Shown here: positions 32,351 to 41,420 of the stretch, in pieces
Layout: each line of letters begins with the position of its first letter
Position numbering within the stretch: position 1 is the first letter of the stretch
Assembly (NCBI RefSeq): GCF_001651035.1
Contig: NZ_LXRG01000054.1
Coordinates: 434,001-498,000, forward strand
Source: Halomonas sp. ALS9
Lineage (GTDB): Bacteria; Pseudomonadota; Gammaproteobacteria; Pseudomonadales; Halomonadaceae
Reading direction: 5' to 3'
DNA: 64,000 bases
Made by a program: the position numbers and the translations under genes
The notes under the pieces: model-generated
Databases searched by the model: none
What the model saw: only the letters and a program-made list of their open reading frames with translations
What the model was told of the DNA's origin: nothing

Positions 32351-33307
32351 ATGATGACTACCCACTGGATACTCGGCCCTGGTGCCATTGGCCGCCTGCT
32401 GGCCCATTCGCTTTCACCTTTAGCGGCCACCACGCTAATTGGTCGACGTGCGCTGCCTGAGCAGCAAGCACTTTCCACACCTGAAGGCGAACAAAAGGTG
32501 CAGCCTCTCAATATACTCACGGTTGCCCAACTCACCTCTAAAACGCATGAACCACCCGCTTTTGTACATCTCACTACCAAAGCGATGGCGGCAGAGACGG
32601 CGCTGGCTGGCATTAGTGGTTATATTCCCCCTTCTACCCCGCTGGTGCTGTGGCAGAACGGCTTTTTGGCTCAGCCGCGGATTACTCAGGCGTGGCCGGG
32701 GCCAGTGCTATGTGCAACAACAACGGAAGGTGCTTACTTAACCGGTGATGATGGCGTGGTTCACGCCGGGCGCGGGCATACGTTTATTGGCGATTTGAAT
32801 AACCGGCACAGCGCCCTGGCGGATGAACTTGCGCAAACGTTAACCCAGGCGGGGCTTGCCGCTACCAAAGTGGATGATATTCGCCATCGGTTGTGGCAAA
32901 AACTGGCGGTGAACGCGGCGATTAACCCTCTAGTGGCGCTGAATGGCGTGCGCAATGGGGTGCTTCGTGCCGACCCTTATGCGCAGCGTGTGGAAGCTGT
33001 GGTAAAGGAAGTCGCGGCGATTATGAAGGCAGAAGGTATTCAGCCGCCAAACGATGGGCAAGATAATGGTATGAGTGGTGAGCAAGCGTGGCTGGCGTTG
33101 GTGTGGCAGGTGGTAGAGAACACCGCGAACAACAAGGCTTCTATGCTGCAGGATGTGCAGGCAGAACAGCCTACCGAACGCGGGGCGATATTGGGGCCGT
33201 TGATTGAGAACGCCCAGCGCCATGGGTTGGCGTGTGAGGTGTTGCAGGGGTTGGATGATGAGTTAGCAGAGATGGAAGCGAGTTATTTAGGCACTCATCG
33301 TCATTGA
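32351..33307 (+). CDS. panE: 2-dehydropantoate 2-reductase (ketopantoate reductase family)
   Basis: NADPH-dependent reductase of the pantothenate (coenzyme A) pathway. The N-terminal Rossmann loop is LGPGAIGRLLA, and NGFLAQPRITQAWPGP sits in the dinucleotide half. The catalytic Lys lies in LWQKLAVNAAINPLVAL, as in PanE. The length of 318 residues is normal. Two adjacent ATGs (32351 and 32354) can serve as start; a ribosome site is weak for both. Paralogues acting on other 2-keto acids exist, so the substrate is probable, not certain. Confidence 0.85.
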   Translation: MMTTHWILGPGAIGRLLAHSLSPLAATTLIGRRALPEQQALSTPEGEQKVQPLNILTVAQLTSKTHEPPAFVHLTTKAMAAETALAGISGYIPPSTPLVLWQNGFLAQPRITQAWPGPVLCATTTEGAYLTGDDGVVHAGRGHTFIGDLNNRHSALADELAQTLTQAGLAATKVDDIRHRLWQKLAVNAAINPLVALNGVRNGVLRADPYAQRVEAVVKEVAAIMKAEGIQPPNDGQDNGMSGEQAWLALVWQVVENTANNKASMLQDVQAEQPTERGAILGPLIENAQRHGLACEVLQGLDDELAEMEASYLGTHRH

Positions 33308-33407
33308 GGAAAGGACAACCGTTACGTGCGCGGATCACCTGCTAGACTGGATGCGAGCCTGATTCACCACAGGCGCTGGCAGTAATGACTTAACCCAGGA
33401 GAAGCAA

Positions 33408-33632
33408 ATGGGATCCAAAGAAGAGAGAGACGTAGAAAAAGGCTATCCGAAGGCCGATTTTGTGGCCAAGCTAAGGCGACTGGCTGATGCCATCGAGAAC
33501 GGGGAACGTTTCGATATTCAGATTGCAGGCGAGCGCATCTACGTCCCCGTTCGCGCCGAATTCACCATCGAACACGAACGCTCAGATGATGAAGAGGAAA
33601 TTGAATTTCAGATCAAATGGAAAAATGAGTAG
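33408..33632 (+). CDS. amphi-Trp domain protein
   Basis: A 74-residue acidic protein with a strong AGGAG site. The region around AKLRRLADAIENGERFDIQIAG, followed by ERIYVPVRAEFTIEHERSD and ending EIEFQIKWKNE, is the pattern of the small amphi-Trp domain family. Such proteins occur in halophilic bacteria and archaea, and their function is not established. It stands alone between panE and the convergent GST gene, and is followed by a REP-like repeat. Confidence 0.8.
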   Translation: MGSKEERDVEKGYPKADFVAKLRRLADAIENGERFDIQIAGERIYVPVRAEFTIEHERSDDEEEIEFQIKWKNE

Positions 33633-33663
33633 TGTCTGAATCCAGTTGCGTGCGTGATACCAA

Positions 33664-33738
33664 GGGCAGCTTCGCTGCCCTCCCGCGGGTGCCTCGCTTC
33701 TCGCTGCGCTCGCTACTCGTTACCACGCGTCACATAAA
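33664..33738. repeat. REP-like dispersed repeat, copy 1
   Basis: About 75 bp made of a hairpin (GGGCAGCTTCGCTGCCC), a GCGGGTGCCTCG spacer and a second imperfect hairpin around TTCTCGCTGCGCTCGCTA, ending GTTACCACGCG. A close copy in the same orientation is at 34519-34591, the two flanking the GST gene. Confidence 0.8.
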
Positions 33739-33803
33739 AACCACTTCTCACTCAAACACTTAGAGTGTTCCACAAGCGCGTTTATCTCATCGAGACTCAC
33801 ACA

Positions 33804-34430
33804 TCAGGTAACCGGAATCACCACTGCTTTTTGGTAGGCCGGGCGTTCCGCGATTTGTTGGTACCAGCGTTCTAGATTGGGGCGCGGCTGCCAGGTTAAG
33901 CCGATATGCCATAAGTTGTAGATAAAGGGTGCAACGGCAATATCGCCCAGGCCAAATTGATTGCCTGAAAAATACGCCTGCTTGGCCAGCACGTTATCCA
34001 GCAGTTCAAACAGCTCTTCGCAGGCCTGCATGCCCGCTTCAAGAGCGGCGTGATCGCGCTTATCGGGTGGGGTTCTGACATACCCCATCAAGATAGTGCG
34101 ATGCTTGGGTGACAGAGTGTTGTTTGCCCAGTCCATCCACTTTTCTGCCTGGGCACGTTCGGCGGGGGCTTCGATCCATAGCTTGTTTTGGCCGTACTGT
34201 GCAGCAAGGTAGCGGACAATCGCATTAGATTCCCACAACACGCTGTTGGTGGCGTCGTCTTTGAGTAGCGGCACCAGACCATTGGGGTTCATGGCCAGGT
34301 ATTCCGGGGTGTTATTTACCCCGTGCTCAAGACCCGCCTGGATCTGCTCAAAGGCCAGCCCAAGCTCTTCGAGCACCCACAGCACTTTTTTGACGTTGGT
34401 GGAGTTGTTGCGGCCCCAAAGCGTGATCAT
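33804..34430 (-). CDS. glutathione S-transferase family protein
   Basis: A 208-residue soluble protein with the thioredoxin-like GST N-domain (about 1-80; [20 protein letters not shown], then [12 protein letters not shown] and [11 protein letters not shown]) and the all-helical C-domain (about 90-205; [20 protein letters not shown]). The Ser in the NSTNVKK loop is the likely glutathione-activating residue. Substrate unknown. The AAGGAT ribosome site precedes the ATG. It is flanked on both sides by copies of a REP-like repeat. Confidence 0.93.
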   Translation of the reverse strand: MITLWGRNNSTNVKKVLWVLEELGLAFEQIQAGLEHGVNNTPEYLAMNPNGLVPLLKDDATNSVLWESNAIVRYLAAQYGQNKLWIEAPAERAQAEKWMDWANNTLSPKHRTILMGYVRTPPDKRDHAALEAGMQACEELFELLDNVLAKQAYFSGNQFGLGDIAVAPFIYNLWHIGLTWQPRPNLERWYQQIAERPAYQKAVVIPVT

Positions 34431-34518
34431 GGCAATCCTTGTGTTTACGAGTAGGGAGAAAGCTGAGTTTGCCTCGCATGGGGTTGGGTGGCAAGCTGGG
34501 GCTTTTGTGGCAGGGCTG

Positions 34519-34591
34519 GGGCGGCTTCGCCGCCCTCTCGCGGGTGCCTCGTTTCTCGCTGCGCTCGCTACTCGTTACCACGCGCTACAAA
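34519..34591. repeat. REP-like dispersed repeat, copy 2
   Basis: Hairpin GGCGGCTTCGCCGCC followed by the same GCGGGTGCCTCG spacer and TTCTCGCTGCGCTCGCTA arm as copy 1 at 33664-33738. A few substitutions are compensated within stems (GCAGC/GCTGC versus GCGGC/GCCGC), indicating that structure is kept. Confidence 0.8.
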
Positions 34592-34599
34592 ACACCGCT

Positions 34600-34669
34600 C
34601 CTCACCATTTACGATTCCCACCTCACGGTTCCCGCCTCACCATTTACGCCTCACACCTCACGATTCACC
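34600..34669. repeat. two tandem 35-bp repeats
   Basis: Units begin at 34600 and 34635, each starting CCTCACCATTTACG and containing a second CCTCACGRTTC half. The tract lies directly behind REP-like copy 2 and runs over the 3' end of mmsB. Confidence 0.8.
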
Positions 34670-35560
34670 TTCTTTATCTTGATAAAACTTCATCAGGCTT
34701 GAGAAGTCGAGCTTGCCGTTGCCCTTGGCTTTATGCAGGGTAAACAGTGACCGGGCGGCGGAACCCATGGGAACTGCGGAGGCGCTTTGCTGGCTGATAT
34801 CCATGGCAAGGCCTAGGTCTTTGATCATTAAATCTACCTGAAAACCGCCTTGGTAGTTTTTGGAAGCCGGTGCATTTTCCATTACCCCAGGGTAGGGGTT
34901 GTAAACATTGAGTGCCCAGTTACCACCGGAGCTCTGCTTCATAATTTCAGACAACACCGCAGGGTCGAGGCCATTTTTGATGCCCATATTGATCGCTTCG
35001 CAGGTGCCCGCCATCAAGATGGACAGCAGCATGTTGTTGCATGCTTTAGCTACTTGCCCCGCGCCATGGTCGCCGGCGTGGAAGATATTTTTACCCATGG
35101 CTTCCAGCACTGGCTTAGCCTGCCGGAACTCGGCCACGCTGCCACCCACAATAAAGGTCAGTGTGGCCGCTTGAGCGCCGCCTACCCCACCGGAAACCGG
35201 CGCATCCACAAAGCCGATACCCAGCTTCTCACCGTCAGCGGCAACGCTACGGGCGGTATCGCCGTCAATGGTAGAACAATCGATCACCAGAGCACCCCGT
35301 TTGATCACATCAAATAGCGGCGCATCGTCTTCAATGTATAGCCCGCGTACATGCTTGCCTGCGGGCAACATTGAAATGATAAAGTCGGCATCGGTGGCCG
35401 CTTCCTGAGCCGAAAAAGCCACTTCACAGCCATTGGCTTTGGCGGTGTCTTGCGCCGCTTGAGAAAGATCAAAGGCGCGAACCTCAAAGCCTGCTTTGAC
35501 TAGATTGGCAGCCATAGGGCCGCCCATATTGCCCAGACCGATAAATGCGATGGTATTCAT
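34658..35560 (-). CDS. mmsB: 3-hydroxyisobutyrate dehydrogenase
   Basis: NAD-dependent oxidation of 3-hydroxyisobutyrate to methylmalonate semialdehyde in valine breakdown. The cofactor loop is IAFIGLGNMGGPMAANL, substrate loop DAPVSGG (119-125), and the catalytic Lys172 lies in GAGQVAKACNNM. The length of 300 residues matches the family. Third gene of a minus-strand operon with an acyl-CoA dehydrogenase and a 3-hydroxyisobutyryl-CoA hydrolase, which supports the specific assignment. No mmsA is in the window. The ribosome site AAGGAT is good. Confidence 0.94.
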   Translation of the reverse strand: MNTIAFIGLGNMGGPMAANLVKAGFEVRAFDLSQAAQDTAKANGCEVAFSAQEAATDADFIISMLPAGKHVRGLYIEDDAPLFDVIKRGALVIDCSTIDGDTARSVAADGEKLGIGFVDAPVSGGVGGAQAATLTFIVGGSVAEFRQAKPVLEAMGKNIFHAGDHGAGQVAKACNNMLLSILMAGTCEAINMGIKNGLDPAVLSEIMKQSSGGNWALNVYNPYPGVMENAPASKNYQGGFQVDLMIKDLGLAMDISQQSASAVPMGSAARSLFTLHKAKGNGKLDFSSLMKFYQDKEGES

Positions 35561-35587
35561 TTTATTATCCTTATCAGCAAGTCGTGA

Positions 35588-35659
35588 GAGCTAAGTTGTA
35601 AGAGCTGAGTTGAAAGAACCCAGTCATGAAAACCCAGTTCTGAAAACTCGGTTATGAAA
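35588..35659. repeat. five degenerate 14-16-bp tandem repeats
   Basis: Units begin at 35588, 35602, 35616, 35632 and 35646, resembling GARCYCAGTTNTGAAA. They fill the space between two genes of the valine operon (35561-35667). Confidence 0.75.
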
Positions 35660-35667
35660 ATATAGTA

Positions 35668-36783
35668 TTAGCGTAGATCCGCCAGCGGATTTTGCGACCA
35701 GGGGCAAGATAGCAGCTCATTGATAAAGCTATCCTCTACCGAGGCCACATCGGGATACGTCCATGCCGGTTGGCCGTCTTTGTCGACTAGCAGCGCGCGA
35801 ACCCCTTCAGGGAATTCACGGTGACGGCAGCACTGTACCGACAGCGCCATCTCTGATTGGAACACTTCCGCTAGCGACATATGCTTAGCGCGCTTGAGCT
35901 GCTCATCAATCAATTTAACAGACACCGGGCTGCCTTGGGCCAGGGTTTTCTGCGCTTTGCTAAACCATTTATCGTCGCTTTCCACCGCGGCAATCGCGGC
36001 TACAATCTGCTCTACGCTATCGTGATCCATCAACTCGCGAATCAGCGCAGCATGCTTATGTATCGGTGTTTCCAAGTCGGCAAAGGCGGGCTGAGACGTC
36101 TGCTCCAACTCACGCATCACGCGATTGACCACACCGTGGGCGTCGGTCTGCTCGCCTTTGCCCCAGGCGGCTTCGCTGAGCTGCTGCATCAAGCTGTCGC
36201 GCTGGTCGCTGGAGATACAGCGGTCGGCCAAGCCAAGCTGCAAGGCATCTGGCGCGTTGATCTGGCAGCCGGTCATGGCTAGAAAACGTCCCGCACCGTT
36301 GGGCAGTCGGTTCAAAAACCAGCTGGCGCCCACATCGGGGTAAAGGCCGATGGTGACTTCCGGCATGGCCAGGCGCGAGGTCTCGGTGACTATGCGGTGG
36401 CTGCTGGCACTTAACAGCCCCATACCGCCACCCATGACAATGCCACTGCCCCAGCAGATCACCGGCTTTGGATAGGTATGCAGCAGATAATCGAGCCGAT
36501 ACTCGGTTTCAAAAAAACGCTCTGGGAAGCGGGGGTCGCCCTCGCCAGTAATGGTTTTATACAGGTTGACGACATCGCCACCGGCACAAAACGCTTTCTC
36601 GCCGGCACTATCCAGCAGGATCGCCACGACCCGTTCGTCGGTGGCCCACTCTTTTAAGCGCGGCAGCATCAGTTCAATCATTTCAAGCGTTAACGCATTC
36701 AGCGAGCGCTCGGCATTAAGCTTAATCTCGCCGATGACATGGCCATCATCGGTGGCGTGTTCGGTAAACAGTACGCTGCTCAT
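35668..36783 (-). CDS. 3-hydroxyisobutyryl-CoA hydrolase (crotonase fold)
   Basis: Hydrolyses 3-hydroxyisobutyryl-CoA to the free acid in valine catabolism. It is 371 residues, longer than true enoyl-CoA hydratases, as is usual for this hydrolase group. Motifs: KAFCAGGDVVNLYK (oxyanion hole), the glycine-rich GSGIVMGGGMGLLSASS, and MPEVTIGLYPDVGASWFLNR with the hydrolase-specific Glu/Asp pair. The ribosome site GGAGAGCC lies just before the ATG. It sits between the acyl-CoA dehydrogenase and mmsB. The earlier enoyl-CoA hydratase step must be supplied elsewhere. Confidence 0.9.
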   Translation of the reverse strand: MSSVLFTEHATDDGHVIGEIKLNAERSLNALTLEMIELMLPRLKEWATDERVVAILLDSAGEKAFCAGGDVVNLYKTITGEGDPRFPERFFETEYRLDYLLHTYPKPVICWGSGIVMGGGMGLLSASSHRIVTETSRLAMPEVTIGLYPDVGASWFLNRLPNGAGRFLAMTGCQINAPDALQLGLADRCISSDQRDSLMQQLSEAAWGKGEQTDAHGVVNRVMRELEQTSQPAFADLETPIHKHAALIRELMDHDSVEQIVAAIAAVESDDKWFSKAQKTLAQGSPVSVKLIDEQLKRAKHMSLAEVFQSEMALSVQCCRHREFPEGVRALLVDKDGQPAWTYPDVASVEDSFINELLSCPWSQNPLADLR

Positions 36784-36800
36784 TGGCTCTCCTTCTCCTC

Positions 36801-37955
36801 TTACAGCTCGGTGGCGCCGTCTGCCAGCACCCGACGGGAGATAATTAGGCGCATGATTTCGTTGGTGCCTTCGAGAATCCGGTGTACCCGGGTATCGCGC
36901 ACGTAGCGCTCCATGGGGTACTCCTTGATATAGCCGTTGCCACCGTATAGCTGCAGCGCTTCATCGCACACTTTAAAGCCCACATCGGTAGCAAAGCGCT
37001 TAGCCATGGCACAGTAGGTCGGGGCATCGACGTGCCCTGCATCTAGCTTGGTGGCCGCCATACGCACTAACTGGCGCGCGGCGACCAACTCGGTGACCAT
37101 ATCGGCCAAGCGGAACTGCAGCGCCTGAAACTCGGCCAAGTGCTTGCCGAACTGTTTGCGCTCCCGCATATATTCCCGCGCTTTGTTAATTGCCTGCTGG
37201 GCGGTACCGATGGAGCAGGTGGCAATATTGATACGCCCGCCGTCGAGGCCCTTCATGGCGATTTTAAAACCGTCGCCTTCATTGCCGAGCAGGTGATTGG
37301 CGGGCACCCGAACGTCTTCAAAAGTGATCATGCGGGTTGGCTGGCTGTTCCAGCCCATTTTCTCTTCCTTGCGCCCGTAGCTAATGCCGTCACTCTTGGC
37401 ATCCACGGCAAACGCCGAGACGCCGCTAGCCCCTTCGCCACCGGTACGCGCCATCACCACCAGAAAGTCGGTGCTACCGGCGCCGGAAATAAACATCTTG
37501 CTGCCGGTCAGCACGTAGTGATCACCATCGCGCTTGGCGGTGGTTTTTAACGATGCCGCGTCAGAGCCTGAGTTGGGCTCGGTTAAACAGTAAGAGCCCA
37601 GCAACTCGCCCGTGGCCAGCTTTGCGCCCCATTGCTCTACGGCTTCCGGTGTGCCGAAATCCGCCAGCATCCAGGTGACCATATTGTGGATGGTCAGATA
37701 CGCAGTGGTAGAGGTACAGCCCATGGAGAGCTGCTCGAAAATGATGCTGGCATCAAGCCGTGAAAGCCCTAACCCGCCCACGCTTTCTGGGGCATAAAGG
37801 GAACAAAAGCCCAGCTCGCCCGCTTTACGTATTACATCAACGGGAAAGAACGAGGTTTGATCCCATTCGGCGGCATGGGGCTCCAGCTCGTTTTGGGCGA
37901 ACGCTCTTGCCATATCGGCAAACGCAACCTGGTCTTCATTAAGCTCAAAATTCAT
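36801..37955 (-). CDS. acyl-CoA dehydrogenase, probable isobutyryl-CoA dehydrogenase
   Basis: FAD enzyme introducing an alpha-beta double bond. Three standard segments are visible: the N-terminal helical domain, the middle domain (YCLTEPNSGSDAASLKTTA; KMFISGAGSTDFLVVMA), and the C-terminal domain ending with LYGGNGYIKEYPMERYVRD and RILEGTNEIMRLIISR. Its place at the head of an operon with 3-hydroxyisobutyryl-CoA hydrolase and mmsB points to isobutyryl-CoA as substrate. A LiuR-like palindrome lies about 50-60 bp upstream of the ATG. Confidence 0.92.
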   Translation of the reverse strand: MNFELNEDQVAFADMARAFAQNELEPHAAEWDQTSFFPVDVIRKAGELGFCSLYAPESVGGLGLSRLDASIIFEQLSMGCTSTTAYLTIHNMVTWMLADFGTPEAVEQWGAKLATGELLGSYCLTEPNSGSDAASLKTTAKRDGDHYVLTGSKMFISGAGSTDFLVVMARTGGEGASGVSAFAVDAKSDGISYGRKEEKMGWNSQPTRMITFEDVRVPANHLLGNEGDGFKIAMKGLDGGRINIATCSIGTAQQAINKAREYMRERKQFGKHLAEFQALQFRLADMVTELVAARQLVRMAATKLDAGHVDAPTYCAMAKRFATDVGFKVCDEALQLYGGNGYIKEYPMERYVRDTRVHRILEGTNEIMRLIISRRVLADGATEL

Positions 37956-38002
37956 CGCGTATCTCCACTAGTGTGCCTGCACACTGGGTGTTGTCGTTGT
38001 AA

Positions 38003-38018
38003 TTGACGTTTACGTTAA
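38003..38018. promoter_or_regulatory. LiuR-like operator, TTGACGTTTACGTTAA
   Basis: Shares 13 of 16 positions with the perfect palindrome upstream of liuR. It lies 48-63 bp upstream of the valine-operon acyl-CoA dehydrogenase start, a normal operator position. Confidence 0.65.
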
Positions 38019-38113
38019 CTTATCTATTTACCCGGCTACAAGCAACATACCCATGCTTGCGACCTTAGGCGTAGGCCTGCGATTGATAGATAAATAGGTA
38101 AATAGATAGATGG

Positions 38114-38136
38114 AAAAAAGGCGCCAAACGGCGCCC
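38114..38136 (-). terminator. rho-independent terminator of the liv operon
   Basis: On the minus strand GGCGCC-GTTT-GGCGCC is followed at once by TTTTTT. It lies about 50 bp past the livM stop and separates the liv genes from the valine operon downstream. Confidence 0.88.
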
Positions 38137-38186
38137 AATGGGAAGGATCAATAAGTACAGGACTGAGAGACTGTTTTAAAAACGGT

Positions 38187-39185
38187 CTACTTAAAGTTTT
38201 TGCGATACATCTTGTCCAGCTCACCGATGATGCCGCTACGGAAGCTAAGCACGCAGATCACAAAAATGATGCCGAGAATCACGCTGACCCAGTTGCCCAG
38301 CGGCGATTGCGCCAAAATATGTTGCAGGCTGACCACAATGCCCGCGCCCATCAAAGGGCCCAACAAGGTGCCCACACCGCCCAACAGGGTCATTAAAATC
38401 ACCTCACCGGACATATGCCAGTGCGCATCGGTCAACGAGGCCAGCTGGAAAACCACGGTTTTCGTTGAACCTGCCAAGCCTGCCAAACCGGCGGAGATAA
38501 CAAACGCAACAAGCTTATAGGCATCGGTGTTGTAACCCAGCGATACCGCCCGGGGCTCGTTTTCACGAATCGCTTTAAGCACCTGGCCAAACGGCGAGTG
38601 CACCGTGCGCTGAATCAGCGCGAAGCCAGCGATAAATATCGCGAAAACAAAGTAGTACATCGCCAGATTGCTGCTCAGGCTGATCACCCCAAACAGTTCG
38701 CCACGGGGGACTCCGTGCAAGCCATCCTCACCGCCAGTAAACGGCGCCTGGACAAACATAAAGTACACCAGCTGGGCGATCGCCAAAGTCACCATGGCAA
38801 AATAGATACCCTGACGCCTGATGGAGAGCACCCCAAACACCACCCCAAGCAGCGTGGCCAGAACAGTCCCGGCGATAATACCCAGCTCCGGGGTTAATCC
38901 AGGGTAGCTCGCCAACAGGTAGCCGGTTACGTAACCACCTGTCGCCAGGAACGCTGCATGACCAAAAGAGAGCAGACCCGCATAGCCAAGCAGCAGATTG
39001 AAGGCGCAGGCGAACAGTGCAAAACAGAGCACTTTCATCAGGAACACGGGGTAGGCTAAAAACGGCGCGACCAAGCCCACCACAATCAATGCCAGATAGA
39101 ACATATTACGGCGAAATTTAGCCCGCTTTTGACGCTCAAGTACCGCGGATGGCGCCGTCATTGGTTGAGATTCTGCCATGTTCAT
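38187..39185 (-). CDS. livM: branched-chain amino acid ABC transporter permease LivM
   Basis: A 332-residue inner-membrane permease with about eight to ten helices. The conserved blocks are NLLLGYAGLLSFGHAAFLAT and IRENEPRAVSLGYNTDAYKL, the latter being the cytoplasmic coupling loop that contacts the ATPases. The charged N-terminus (about residues 1-25) precedes the first helix. Its ATG overlaps the livH stop by four bases (ATGA), so translation is coupled. Last gene of the liv operon, ahead of a clear terminator. Confidence 0.95.
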   Translation of the reverse strand: MNMAESQPMTAPSAVLERQKRAKFRRNMFYLALIVVGLVAPFLAYPVFLMKVLCFALFACAFNLLLGYAGLLSFGHAAFLATGGYVTGYLLASYPGLTPELGIIAGTVLATLLGVVFGVLSIRRQGIYFAMVTLAIAQLVYFMFVQAPFTGGEDGLHGVPRGELFGVISLSSNLAMYYFVFAIFIAGFALIQRTVHSPFGQVLKAIRENEPRAVSLGYNTDAYKLVAFVISAGLAGLAGSTKTVVFQLASLTDAHWHMSGEVILMTLLGGVGTLLGPLMGAGIVVSLQHILAQSPLGNWVSVILGIIFVICVLSFRSGIIGELDKMYRKNFK

Positions 39186-40069
39186 GCCTCCTTACCGAAC
39201 AGCCCAACGGGGCGAAACATGAGCACAAGGATCATGACAAGAAAGATCACCGTATTAGCGGCTTCTGGGTAGTACACCTTGGTCAGCCCTTCGATGATAC
39301 CCATTGAGAGTCCGGTGATAATGGCACCTAGAATCGAGCCCATACCGCCAATCACCACTACAGCGAACACCACGATCAACAGGCTTGACCCCATGGTTGG
39401 CGATACCGGATAGAGCGGCGCAGCCAGCACCCCGGCAAATGCGGCGAGCGCAACCCCAAACCCGTACGTTAGCGTTATCAACAACGGTACATTAACGCCA
39501 AAGGCCTGCATTAACTGCGAGTTTTCAGTACCCGCGCGCAGGTAAGCCCCCAGCCGCGTACGTTCGATCATGAACCAGGTGAACAGGCACATCGCCAGCG
39601 CTGCCACCAGCACCCAGGCGCGATAGGTAGGCAGGAACATAAAGCCCAGGTTCAGACCACCCTGAAAAATTTCCGGCGTGGCATAGCGTGCACCAGAAAC
39701 ACCGAAGAAATTGACCAGCGTGCCCTCAAAAATCAGCGCTAAACCGAAGGTCAGCAACAGCCCGTAAAGATGGTCTAAATGAGCGATCCTGCGCAGTAAA
39801 AAGCGCTCTAACAGAACACCAAAAGCGCCCACTACTAAAGGAACCAGCAGCAGCGCCAGCCAGTAATTAATGCCTAAATAACGAAAGCCTAACAATGCGG
39901 CGAAGGCCCCCAGCATGTATTGCGCCCCATGGGCAAAATTGACGATCTTCAACAGGCCGAAGATGACCGCCAGGCCCAGGCTAAGCAGTGCGTAAAAAGC
40001 GCCATTCACAAGGCCCAGCGTTAGCTGCCCCATAAACACGGCCATTGGCACGCCGAATATCATCGTCAT
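39182..40069 (-). CDS. livH: branched-chain amino acid ABC transporter permease LivH
   Basis: A 295-residue permease with about eight membrane helices. Conserved blocks are GLVNGAFYALLSLGLAVIFG, KIVNFAHGAQYMLGAF and the coupling loop with RAGTENSQLMQAFGVNV. The ATG at 40069 (GAGGAG upstream) is chosen because the preceding in-frame residues are hydrophilic and unlike the family N-terminus. It overlaps livM by four bases. A strong hairpin lies between it and the binding-protein gene. Confidence 0.95.
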   Translation of the reverse strand: MTMIFGVPMAVFMGQLTLGLVNGAFYALLSLGLAVIFGLLKIVNFAHGAQYMLGAFAALLGFRYLGINYWLALLLVPLVVGAFGVLLERFLLRRIAHLDHLYGLLLTFGLALIFEGTLVNFFGVSGARYATPEIFQGGLNLGFMFLPTYRAWVLVAALAMCLFTWFMIERTRLGAYLRAGTENSQLMQAFGVNVPLLITLTYGFGVALAAFAGVLAAPLYPVSPTMGSSLLIVVFAVVVIGGMGSILGAIITGLSMGIIEGLTKVYYPEAANTVIFLVMILVLMFRPVGLFGKEA

Positions 40070-40095
40070 AACGCGACTCTCCTCGCCGTCAAGCA

Positions 40096-40118
40096 GTTGG
40101 CGGCAACTTGCCGCCAAC
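40096..40118. promoter_or_regulatory. intergenic stem between the binding-protein gene and livH
   Basis: GTTGGCGGCAA and TTGCCGCCAAC form an uninterrupted 11-bp inverted repeat around one central base. There is no T run, so it is more likely an mRNA-stabilising or partial-termination stem that lets the binding protein be made in excess of the permeases, as in other ABC operons. Inference only. Confidence 0.55.
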
Positions 40119-40170
40119 CGGTTCTACACATCACTTGCGATTGCTATCTGAACCAAGCTCAGCCTGGAGA

Positions 40171-41394
40171 TTAGTTTTGCACCAATTTGCACTGGCTTTC
40201 CGATAGCGGGCGGTAGGCTTCTTCGGCGGGAATGGTGCTGAGGATTTCGTAAAGATCCCACTCACCGGTGGAATCTTCTGGCGTTTTTACCTGAGCTAGG
40301 TACATGTCGTGAATCATGCGGCCGTCTTCACGAATAGTGCCGTTGCGGGCAAAGAAGTCTTCAATCGGCATTTCGGCCATTTGTGCGCGCACAGTTTCTG
40401 GGTCGTCAGTGCCCGCCGCTTCAACGGCTTTCAGGTAGTGCATAGTGCTGGAGTAAATGCCCGCTTGAACCATCGTCGGCATGCGGCCTACTTCATCAAA
40501 GTAGCGCTGCGCCCACTCGCGGGACTGTTCATCCATATCCCAGTACCAGCCGGTGGTAAGCAACAGCCCTTGGGTGGCTTCTAACCCGAGTGCGTGTACG
40601 TCATTCAAGAAAATCAGTAGGCCCGCTAGCTGCTGGCCAGACTGGGTAATACCAAACTGGCTGGCGGTAGTAATGGCATTGACGGTGTCAGCGCCAGCGT
40701 TGGCAAGACCAATAATTTTCGCACCGGAACCTTGCGCCTGGAGAATGTAAGAGGAGAAGTCGTTCGTGGGGAACGGATGACGTACGCCGCCGACAATTTC
40801 ACCGCCGCTTTCTTCCACAACTTTGGTTACATCACCCTCCAGTGCATGGCCAAAGGCGTAGTCAGCGGTCAACATAAACCACGTATCACCGCCCTGCTCT
40901 ACAACGGCCTTGGCAGTACCATTAGCCAGTGGGTAGGTGTCGTATACCCAGTGAATATGGTTAGGGGTGCAGTGCTCGTTGGTAATGCTAGACGCCGCAG
41001 AGCCGGAGACGATGCCCAGACCGTTGTTCTCTTCCAGCACTTTGGTAACGGCAATGGACACAGAAGACGCCACCAGGCCGCCGACCATATCGACGTTATC
41101 CTGGTCGATCCAACCACGTACCGTGTTCGCGCCTACGTCAGCGCTGTTACGATCGTCAGCACTGGAAATAACAATGGGCGCACCGTTGACGCTGCCGCCA
41201 AAATCGGCCACCGCCATCTCCATGGCGGTTAAGCCGCCTGGGCCTGCAAGGTCGCGATAAGTGCCGGACATATCGGCCAGGTAGCCAATACGCACTTCAC
41301 CATCGCTCATATCCGCCTGGGCGGTGGACACAGCGAGGCTTGAAGCTGCCGCGACGGCGATGCTGGCAGCCAGCGTTTTTTTCATAAAGGTCAT
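40171..41394 (-). CDS. branched-chain amino acid ABC transporter substrate-binding protein
   Basis: A 407-residue periplasmic binding protein with a signal peptide (about residues 1-27, cleaved after TAQA). The mature N-terminus GEVRIGYLADMSGTYRDLAG and the later DWLxDQDNVD-like and ADYAFGHALEGDV segments fit the Leu/Ile/Val-binding family. The C-terminal half carries RNGTIREDGRMIHDMYLAQV. The branch resembles the proteins with broader substrates (aromatics, short-chain acids, urea), so the ligand is not certain. AGGAG ribosome site. It lies between livF and livH in the operon. Confidence 0.92.
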   Translation of the reverse strand: MTFMKKTLAASIAVAAASSLAVSTAQADMSDGEVRIGYLADMSGTYRDLAGPGGLTAMEMAVADFGGSVNGAPIVISSADDRNSADVGANTVRGWIDQDNVDMVGGLVASSVSIAVTKVLEENNGLGIVSGSAASSITNEHCTPNHIHWVYDTYPLANGTAKAVVEQGGDTWFMLTADYAFGHALEGDVTKVVEESGGEIVGGVRHPFPTNDFSSYILQAQGSGAKIIGLANAGADTVNAITTASQFGITQSGQQLAGLLIFLNDVHALGLEATQGLLLTTGWYWDMDEQSREWAQRYFDEVGRMPTMVQAGIYSSTMHYLKAVEAAGTDDPETVRAQMAEMPIEDFFARNGTIREDGRMIHDMYLAQVKTPEDSTGEWDLYEILSTIPAEEAYRPLSESQCKLVQN

Positions 41395-41420
41395 GTTCGT
41401 CTCCTGGCCCTGGGGGCCTT

